Positions 52,114-59,600 of a stretch of DNA of 64,000 nucleotides are shown one piece after another. Origin of the DNA: UBA11358 sp049517655 (GTDB taxonomy: Bacteria; Verrucomicrobiota; Verrucomicrobiia; Limisphaerales; UBA11358); NCBI GenBank assembly GCA_049517655.1, contig JBEKRQ010000001.1, positions 620,001 to 684,000 on the forward strand, given 5' to 3'. Every line of letters starts with the position of its first letter. Positions within the stretch are counted from its first letter, which is position 1. A model generated the notes under the pieces. The model saw only the letters and a list, made by a program, of their open reading frames with translations. It searched no databases and had not been told where the DNA came from. A program made the position numbers and the translations under genes.

Positions 52114-53643
52114 CTAATTACAACAAGCGCACTTCGCAGCCGAAAGATCAGGAAAATCGTCAGTTCGAGAGTTGCCTATGTTGATGAACCGATGTTGTTT
52201 GCGGCAGTAATACTTTGGACCTGTACTAGGTTGGTTAACCATACACGCCAACACGCTTAAATTGCATATCTCGCATGGAGTAAATGTGACAGGGATACCG
52301 TGCGCTAGCTGGTCTAGTTTATAAAGTGTTGACGCCCAAGAGGAAGCAGAACAATTATTTTGATCAAAGCATTGATCATGCTGGGCGCAGCACCTCAAAC
52401 CACCATCACTAGTGATTGGATTAGGTATCGGGCCAATACCGTCACACGCTGGGCAATCCAAACCCAGAGGATCATATTGGCTCACCGGATTATTGAGCAC
52501 GAAAACATAGATGAGACCAGTTTGAATTATACTGGCATTTTCTAGGCCAGCAATGTTTGGAGAACTGTGGATAAATTTCCGAACTGCATCCAAAGCAGCC
52601 AGCATAAACTCGCTCAATTTTTCGGGAGGCGGTCTTGGTCTGTTCGCTACAACTTCAAATCCAAGCTCACCAAACGGATCTTGATTCAAAAATCTTCCAA
52701 CGGCTGGTTCGTAATAGCGATAACCATAGTAGTAAAGGCTCGTTTCCCAGTCATAAAATTTTGTAGCCCCCAAAAATGGGTTAATTTTAGATAACGGACC
52801 AGTTGCACGGATTACCTGCAGGAACGGATCGTATTCATATTGCGCAACAATCATCCCGTTGGCCGCATTGACCAACGCCATGACATTTCCGTTGCCGTCA
52901 TAGGCATAGAAATACGTTCCCGCATTCGTCCCCGCATATATCGTCATCGAAATGAGACCACCCACCCCACCGGCTCCTTGCAAGCTGCCACTCAAATCCG
53001 TCCCCCAAGTAAAGCTTTGCAGTAGATTATTGTTCCCGTCGAGAACAGCGATGAGATTCCATCCGTCATACACGAATTTGTTGGTGGATTGAGGAACGTA
53101 ATTTGAACCATTCCACGATGAAACTATCTTCTGTATCCGCCGGAACTTGGCATCATACTGGTAATCAATCTTTTGCTTGGCTGCACTGGCAACGTTTGTC
53201 TGGCTGGTTATTGATATTAACCTATTCTCCGCGTCCCAAGTATAACTCCATAATCCATCATTCGTTAAATTGCCATCCGAATCATAAAGAGGAGTTTGAT
53301 TGTATGGAGGGAACAGAATGTTGCCAGTGGCGCTGTTACCGCCAGCATTGATACTTACGCTTTGCCAGGTCGGCCCTAAAGTGTTTGTAATGGTTATTTC
53401 ACTTTCAAAATACTCCACTTTGCGAAGTGCCGTGTTGCTGTTGACGGTAACAGTGTTTGTGGCAATGGCTACGCCCAAGATGGACTTATAACCCGGGGTT
53501 ACGATGTTTGTATATTGATTGAGGGAATTGGCATTGTAGGGAATCGTCCGTAGGTTTCCGCCACTGGCATCGCCACCAAATTTTGCAGTAGTCCTGTTGC
53601 CAATATTGTCAAACGTGTAATCAAACTGCTGTCCGGCAATCAT
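52114..53643 (-). CDS. Truncated Rhs copy 2 with phospholipase A2-like tip
   Basis: 509 residues. The core starts at MIAGQQFDYTFDNIGNRT after the tag and ends FLNQDPFGELG...YDPLGL. The tip (DCPACDGIGPIPNPITSDGG then LRCCAQHDQCFDQ and CEICNLSVLACM) keeps the phospholipase A2 signature CCxxHDxC with its His-Asp, plus Cys spacing typical of the fold. The calcium loop before it is less canonical than in the full-length protein. If exported it could cut phospholipids. An insert of ~45 residues (RPRPPPEKLSEFM...) sits in the core end. Confidence 0.75.
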   Translation of the reverse strand: MIAGQQFDYTFDNIGNRTTAKFGGDASGGNLRTIPYNANSLNQYTNIVTPGYKSILGVAIATNTVTVNSNTALRKVEYFESEITITNTLGPTWQSVSINAGGNSATGNILFPPYNQTPLYDSDGNLTNDGLWSYTWDAENRLISITSQTNVASAAKQKIDYQYDAKFRRIQKIVSSWNGSNYVPQSTNKFVYDGWNLIAVLDGNNNLLQSFTWGTDLSGSLQGAGGVGGLISMTIYAGTNAGTYFYAYDGNGNVMALVNAANGMIVAQYEYDPFLQVIRATGPLSKINPFLGATKFYDWETSLYYYGYRYYEPAVGRFLNQDPFGELGFEVVANRPRPPPEKLSEFMLAALDAVRKFIHSSPNIAGLENASIIQTGLIYVFVLNNPVSQYDPLGLDCPACDGIGPIPNPITSDGGLRCCAQHDQCFDQNNCSASSWASTLYKLDQLAHGIPVTFTPCEICNLSVLACMVNQPSTGPKYYCRKQHRFINIGNSRTDDFPDLSAAKCACCN

Positions 53644-53645
53644 TT

Positions 53646-53677
53646 TGGCACGCTTCTTAAGTATGGTTTGTCAACTA
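53646..53677 (-). repeat. Rhs-island tag, copy 4
   Basis: AGTTGACAAACCATACTTAA then GAAGCGTGCC on -, 17 nt after the stop of the membrane protein at 53,695 and just before rhs copy 2. The frame through the tag into the core is open in one reading (LKKRAKMIAG). Confidence 0.7.
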
Positions 53678-53694
53678 TAAGCGAAAAATTAATT

Positions 53695-54039
53695 TCATTT
53701 TGACGAAATCACTCCTATAAGAGTCCCCAAAATCATTAAAATGATTACCGCCCATCTTACCGATAAAACTTTTGGAAACAAACAAAACGGTGGAAACCAG
53801 TTCCAGAGTTTTGAGTTTTGTCCGCCGAGACACATCCATATCAACAGAAGGCAACATTCGAGAATGGCTATCGGACCCAGTATTATATCATACTGCTCCA
53901 ACCAACGCTTACGTGCTACCTGATCCTCGATAAATGCGGCTACAATGCTCCACAACATTATGAGCGACAGACCTAAAACAATGAAAAACTCCAAGGCTCG
54001 TAACGCCTTCCTATTGGGTGTGAGTGGTTCGTCGCTCAT
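53695..54039 (-). CDS. Multi-pass membrane protein, candidate immunity to Rhs copy 1
   Basis: 114 residues from ATG 54039 (MSDEPLTPNRKALRALEFF), three to four hydrophobic stretches (FIVLGLSLIMLWSIVAAFI; ILGPIAILECCLLLIWMCLG; WAVIILMILGTLIGVI). It starts 2 nt after the stop of the rhs copy at 54,042. No known family. Confidence 0.6.
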   Translation of the reverse strand: MSDEPLTPNRKALRALEFFIVLGLSLIMLWSIVAAFIEDQVARKRWLEQYDIILGPIAILECCLLLIWMCLGGQNSKLWNWFPPFCLFPKVLSVRWAVIILMILGTLIGVISSK

Positions 54040-54041
54040 TT

Positions 54042-55769
54042 TCAATTTATCACCCACCAATATCCAGCGGTCCAAAGGAAACCGGCACTAAAACCCGGCA
54101 CAAGATGGCTTGTCCTAAAAGAAGCCCTCGGTGTTACGAAATCAATAACCTCAAACACCCGATATAATCCGAAACCGTATTCCGTCACATTGCCGATTCC
54201 ATTGTGCGCTGACCACGGGATACATCCTGTGGTAAAGGTGTCGCTTCCCCCATAGGTATACGACAACGCGCCGCCTCCACCCAATCCATAGCCTAAATAG
54301 CGGTAGTTTTCGCTTTCGGGATATATACAGCACTTGGGATCGGCTGTTAATGTCGCCCATACGTCGAGAATCACAACGGCACTACCCCCGCCGGTCACCA
54401 TAGTAACGTTTATAGTCCATTTATCGCACGTTCCCGCCGGACACAGACCGAGTACATCGAATTTATCCTCTGGGTCATTTTGGATAAAAACGGATTCGTT
54501 ACCGGATGGCGAACGGACACTCATTGCATATCTGTCCTTCGGGCTTAACAACTTCACATAGCTGCGAAGAAAACTTAACTCCTCGATGGGGTCCCTATTT
54601 GGCCACGTCCCTGTGGAGGGTTTGTAATACCTGTGGCCATAATAATAAAGTCCCGATTCCCAATCGTAATACTTTGTCGAACCAAGCATGACATTGGTAA
54701 ACGCCATCGGCCCAGTTGCGCGAACAACACCGAGGAATGAATCATAATCATACTGTGCCGTCGCTGTACCATCGGCGGCATTAATTAACGCCATTACATT
54801 CCCGTTTCCATCATACGCCACAAAACAATTCGTCGTTGTGAAGCCGTAACGACTGACTTCCAGCAACCCGCCCACGCCGCCCACTCCTTGGGGCGATCCA
54901 GAAAGATCATTACCCCAAATATAGCTGCGGACGAGCGAATTGTTCGGAGCAACCTCGGCAGTCAAGTTCCATCCGTCGTACACAAACTTGTTGGTGGACT
55001 GTGGAACATAAGCCGAGCCGTTCCACGTCGAGACAATTTTTTGAATTCTCCGGCCTTTGGCATCATAAGCAAAATCCAATTTTACTTTTGAACCGGCTGG
55101 AGCATTGGTAAGACTCGTGAGGTTAATCAGCCGGTTTTCAGCATCCCACGTGTATGTGAACCGTCCGTCATTGGTCAGATTTCCGTCCGCATCGTAGCTG
55201 AACTGCTCCGGCGTCTGCGCAACAAATACATTCCCCGTCACACTTGTCTGTCCCGTTGCCGCCACGATGAGATTTGTCCACAAGGCTGATGAACTGTTGT
55301 TGACGCCCAGTTCATCCCGGAAATACTCCACCTTCCGATACGCCGTCTGGCCGTTGACCGTCACCGTGTTCGTGGCAAAGCTCACGCCCTTGATGTCCAC
55401 ATAACCCGGCACGTCCCGGGTGGTGATTTGATTGAGGGTGTTGTTTGTGTAGTTCGCCGTGCGCAAATAGCCGCCGTTCTGGTCCCCGCCAGCCTGGATC
55501 TGTGTGCGATTGCCGATATTGTCAAACGTGTAATCAAAGTGCTGGCCAGCGACGGGTGTTTCATCGCTCCAATACTTGTTGGCGCTGATGACCTGTCCGA
55601 GCGAGTCGTATTGATACAGCCAGTAACTGCCGTCGGCCAGCGTGGCGCGCGTCCGTTGGTTGGCGTTGTTGTAATTGTAGGTGTGAGAGTCCAAAGTCCT
55701 CAGTCCACTGTCCAAAGTCGAAATCCGTGTAAGACGGTTTAGGTAATCGTATGACTTGGTTGTTGTCAT
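54042..55769 (-). CDS. Truncated Rhs copy 1 with unknown beta-rich tip
   Basis: 575 residues. Rhs homology begins VNRITFNQNGTTRMTTTK, the first codon after the stop of the gene at 55,809 (TAA-GTA); the first ATG is 55,769. The core includes the heptamer-encoded STLDSGLRTLDS stretch and ends WPNRDPIEELSF. The tip (~150 residues after DVLGLCPAGTCDKWTI) is beta-rich with Gly and aromatic residues (YLGYGLGGGGALSYTYGG) and two Cys. I do not recognise it. Confidence 0.7.
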   Translation of the reverse strand: MTTTKSYDYLNRLTRISTLDSGLRTLDSHTYNYNNANQRTRATLADGSYWLYQYDSLGQVISANKYWSDETPVAGQHFDYTFDNIGNRTQIQAGGDQNGGYLRTANYTNNTLNQITTRDVPGYVDIKGVSFATNTVTVNGQTAYRKVEYFRDELGVNNSSSALWTNLIVAATGQTSVTGNVFVAQTPEQFSYDADGNLTNDGRFTYTWDAENRLINLTSLTNAPAGSKVKLDFAYDAKGRRIQKIVSTWNGSAYVPQSTNKFVYDGWNLTAEVAPNNSLVRSYIWGNDLSGSPQGVGGVGGLLEVSRYGFTTTNCFVAYDGNGNVMALINAADGTATAQYDYDSFLGVVRATGPMAFTNVMLGSTKYYDWESGLYYYGHRYYKPSTGTWPNRDPIEELSFLRSYVKLLSPKDRYAMSVRSPSGNESVFIQNDPEDKFDVLGLCPAGTCDKWTINVTMVTGGGSAVVILDVWATLTADPKCCIYPESENYRYLGYGLGGGGALSYTYGGSDTFTTGCIPWSAHNGIGNVTEYGFGLYRVFEVIDFVTPRASFRTSHLVPGFSAGFLWTAGYWWVIN

Positions 55770-55808
55770 TCGGGTTGTGCCGTTCTGGTTAAAGGTAATT
55801 CGGTTTAC

Positions 55809-56657
55809 TTATTGTTCCCCGAAGTCGCTTTTTCTAATTGTGTCGCCAGCCTTCACATCTCTTCTAAGCTTCATGCCTTCCAGCGTCTTTAGACCCGATA
55901 CTTCGTCTACTGGCACTTCATCGGCCAAGTACACCCGTTTCATTCGGCCAAACCCTTTTTGAAATTTACTGCCCGAATTCAGGTCCTTCGCATATGCAAA
56001 TACAACCCAATAATTTCGGCATGACCAATTTGTGACTACCTCCGACGGAACCTCACGAGGAGGTAAACGGACATTGTTAGTCCAATTATCAATGGCACAG
56101 GCATGCACCATATTACTCTCTACAAGTGGAGGCGAATATATGCCAATGACAACTCCATGCTTGTCAATCGCAAGTAAGCTCGGCCAACGCTGGAGCAGGT
56201 TATATGGTTCTGGTAACGGAGCGTGCCTGAGTTTATTATTATTAACAACGGGGAAGTCAGTTAAGTCTTTAATTGCAGTTGGAGGATTGATATCGGGCGT
56301 AAAAAACATCGGGCCGTAGGTAAAGCCGATCACGGCAACATTGGTGCTGTATTGTTGTCTCAAATTATGCAGGACGGTCAATTGCTGTATTAAAGTCTTT
56401 TCGTTTCGTGGGCCGTCAACGAAATCGCCAGTATCAAACGCAACTAACAGCAATCGTTTCCCTTTATAATCCTGCAATCGCAATTCCGGACCATCATCAC
56501 TCCTATCTCTCAACGGACAAGAAAATTCGGGCGCTGGCACACCAATCCATTGAGAATAATAATCGCGTGTTTGTCGTTCAACATTCTGGCGTGTCTGTCC
56601 AACTGCGTCAGCTCGAAACAACAAGCTTGTCAATAATACAAGTAACGTATATCGCAT
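55809..56657 (-). CDS. Exported thioredoxin-fold protein with SAF-like tail, follows the PLA2 toxin
   Basis: 282 residues with a signal peptide (TLLVLLTSLLFRADA). Residues ~30-190 look like an AhpC/TlpA peroxiredoxin fold (GVPAPEFSCPLRDRSDDGPELRLQDYKGKRLLLVAFDTGDF). The usual CxxC is absent: the residues after LLLVAFD are TGDFVDGP. The last ~60 residues (YLADEVPVDEVSGLKTLEG then DVKAGDTIRKSDFGE) resemble a SAF domain. It stands 33 nt after the full-length rhs, in the place of its immunity gene. Either it neutralises the phospholipase tip or it handles its disulfides; both are guesses. Confidence 0.6.
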   Translation of the reverse strand: MRYTLLVLLTSLLFRADAVGQTRQNVERQTRDYYSQWIGVPAPEFSCPLRDRSDDGPELRLQDYKGKRLLLVAFDTGDFVDGPRNEKTLIQQLTVLHNLRQQYSTNVAVIGFTYGPMFFTPDINPPTAIKDLTDFPVVNNNKLRHAPLPEPYNLLQRWPSLLAIDKHGVVIGIYSPPLVESNMVHACAIDNWTNNVRLPPREVPSEVVTNWSCRNYWVVFAYAKDLNSGSKFQKGFGRMKRVYLADEVPVDEVSGLKTLEGMKLRRDVKAGDTIRKSDFGEQ

Positions 56658-56690
56658 AAATAATTTATAATGTTAAGGTGATCACGGCTC

Positions 56691-59600
56691 TTAAAAGCTA
56701 ATTATCGTAATTTTGCAGCAGAACCGTCCTTTTCCGTCTTCAGCATTTCTTCTTGAACACATAGCGCACTGTATCTCAGCGTTCGCCCTTTCATTGGAAA
56801 GATTGGCATTGGCGCGCGCACAATCACACAGCAGATCGTCACACCTGTCAGTATCGACTTTACCGGCCAGCTTTTTGTGGTTATCAAGATCCCAATTTGC
56901 AAAGCAGGCATCATGTTTTCGACAGCAATTATCCAGACCATCCTTTACAGCGGGCGATGGATCGTTTTCCCAATCGTAATCTGTTGAGGCTATGTTTTGA
57001 CCCCCTGTCCAATCAGATCCACACCAATTGCCCCAGATTTGTTTCAAACCTCTTGGATCAATCTGGTCTATGGGCGAGTTTTTCGCGAATAAGTAGCTTG
57101 GAAGATTTCCATGTTCAACCAAATGTTTTTGAGCACGCCAACCTTTTCCTTTAGTTTGCTCCCGCAAAAATGCTTCGTCTCCAAGTGGGTCTTTGCCCAA
57201 GAACCGCCCGAATGATGGAGAATATGGACGCATTTCATAGAGAATCAGATCAGTTGTGTCATTCATTCGCTTCGTCGAAAATCTGAACGGATTCTCTTTA
57301 GCCATTAAGCCGGTGGCTCGAATCGGTTTTCCAAACGTTTCATATTCGTAATTCGCCGATACCGTTCCATCACTCGCCTTTACTAACGCGGCTACGTTTC
57401 CATTTCCATCATACGCATAGAAATGCTCTCCATTGACTGCGCTGTTCATCATCAACAACCCACCAACACCTCCAGCACCGTCCATGCTCCCGCTCAAGTC
57501 GAGTCCCCAAGTATAAGAACGAACCAACGCATTGTTTGTCGCGTTCAACTCCGCAATATGTCGCCAACCATCGCTTACAAACTTCAAATCTTCTGTCACC
57601 AAATAGCTGCCAGAACTGCCATCATACGTCGTCTGGCGAATCCTTCTTCCTTTGCCGTCATATTCCCATGTTACTTTCCGTTCAGAGGCGGTCGGTGTGT
57701 TGGTCAAACTTTCAGCCTTTGTCAGCCGATTTTCAGCATCCCATGTCAGCATCCATCGCCCATCATTCGTCAGGTTCCCGTCGGCATCGTAGCCAAATGT
57801 TTCTGGTGTCTTTGTGATGAAGATGTTGCCGGTATTGGTATTGTTACCACTCGCCACTGTGACGCCGAGCCACGCCGGCGCGGAAGAATTATTCGTGCCC
57901 ATTGCGCTCTGGAAGTATTCAACTTTTCTATAAGCGATTTGCCCATTTACAGTGACCGCATTTGTTGCGATGGCTACGCCGATAACATCGTTCATCCCCG
58001 GATAATCACGGCTGGTAATTTGATTCAATGTGTTCACGGAATATGATGCAGGCCGGAGGCCTGCGCCACCTTGGTCGCCACCAGCTTTTGTCTGCGTCCG
58101 ATTGCCAATGTTGTCAAAGTTGTATTCAAACTGCTGCCCCGCCACGGGGGTCCCGTCTGACCAGTATTTCTTGCCGGAAGTGACTTGGCCAAGTGAGTCG
58201 TAATTGTAAATCCAGTATGAACCGTCAGCTAACGTGGTTCGTGTCCTTTGGTTGGCGTTGTTGTAATTGTAGGTGTGAGAGTCCAAAGTCCGAAGTCCAA
58301 CGTCCAAAGTCGAAATTTGCGTGAGGCGATTCAGATTATCGTATGACTTGGTTGTGGTCATGCGAGTTGTGCCGCTTTGCTGGAATGTAATCTGCCCCAC
58401 CAGCGGAGAATTGGCAAGATAGGAATAAGTCGCCGAGTCCAAAGTCCCAAGTCCAATGTCCAAAGTCGAAACGGTCTGGAGACGGGAGGCGGTGTCGTAA
58501 GCATAGGAAGCAGAAGCAAGGAGCACGGATGAAGGATTAAGCAGGGAAAGGTTGGTGCGGCGCAAATAGGAGTCGTAATTGTTGGTCACCGTGACTCCGT
58601 TGACGGTTTCGCTCAAAAGCTGATTCGCTGAATTATATGTCAGGGACTCGGTGGAACTCGCCCCTCCGACTTGAATGAGACGACCCAAACGGTCGTAGGT
58701 GTTGGTGACGTTTGATGTTGTGCCACCGGAATAAACAATTGTCGCCAGACCGCCTGCGTTATCGTAACCGTACGTCGTCGTTATACCACGTGCCCAGGTG
58801 CGTGAGGCCAATCGTCCAGCCGAGGTGTAGGTGTAGCCCGGCCCGGCTGCGCCGCCGTCATAGGCCTTGCTCGTGAGCCAGCCTCGCTGGCCATTGTAAT
58901 TCCAAGTCGTCAGGCGAGCGCCGGTGTTTGGATAACTCGACCAGTTGGTCATGGTTTGCAGCCGCCCGGCGTAATCGTAACCATAGCCCACCGGATAGGT
59001 GCGTGAGCCGTATTGCAATCCCAGTTCGCCGGTGAGCAGATAAACACTATTGACGGTCGTCCCATCAGGCTGGATGACACTATATGGCCGCATCATGTTA
59101 TCATAAAGCGTAGTTGTAGTCTGGGACAATGGCGCAGCTACGCTCGTCACCAGATCGGCGTTATTAAAACCGTAAGTAGTCGTGCCATTACGAGCATCGG
59201 TGACGGTGTTTTGTCGGCCCTGCGGGTCGTAGCCGTAGGATGAAGAAGCAAGGAGTACGGAGGAAGAATCAAATCTTTGCACTTGGGTCAGCCGGCCATA
59301 GGAGTAGGCGCTGATGGTGTAGGAGCCGTCCGGGGCGGTGGTGATGGTCGAACGGCTGTTGCCCGAATAGCTGGTCTGACTGGTGGCCGTCACCGGCGTG
59401 CCGGCGTCGCGATAAACGGTCTGCCAGTTGGTTAAGTCGTCGGTGGAGACACGAATTTCACTAATTAACACAGATTGATCCACGCCGTTTTGATCCCAGA
59501 CGTATGTGCGGCTGCGTCGAACATTCACACCGTTGACGGTTGTCACGTCGTTAGTGGTCCAAGTGATGCGGTCAGTGCCGCCAAAATCAATTGTGCCATT

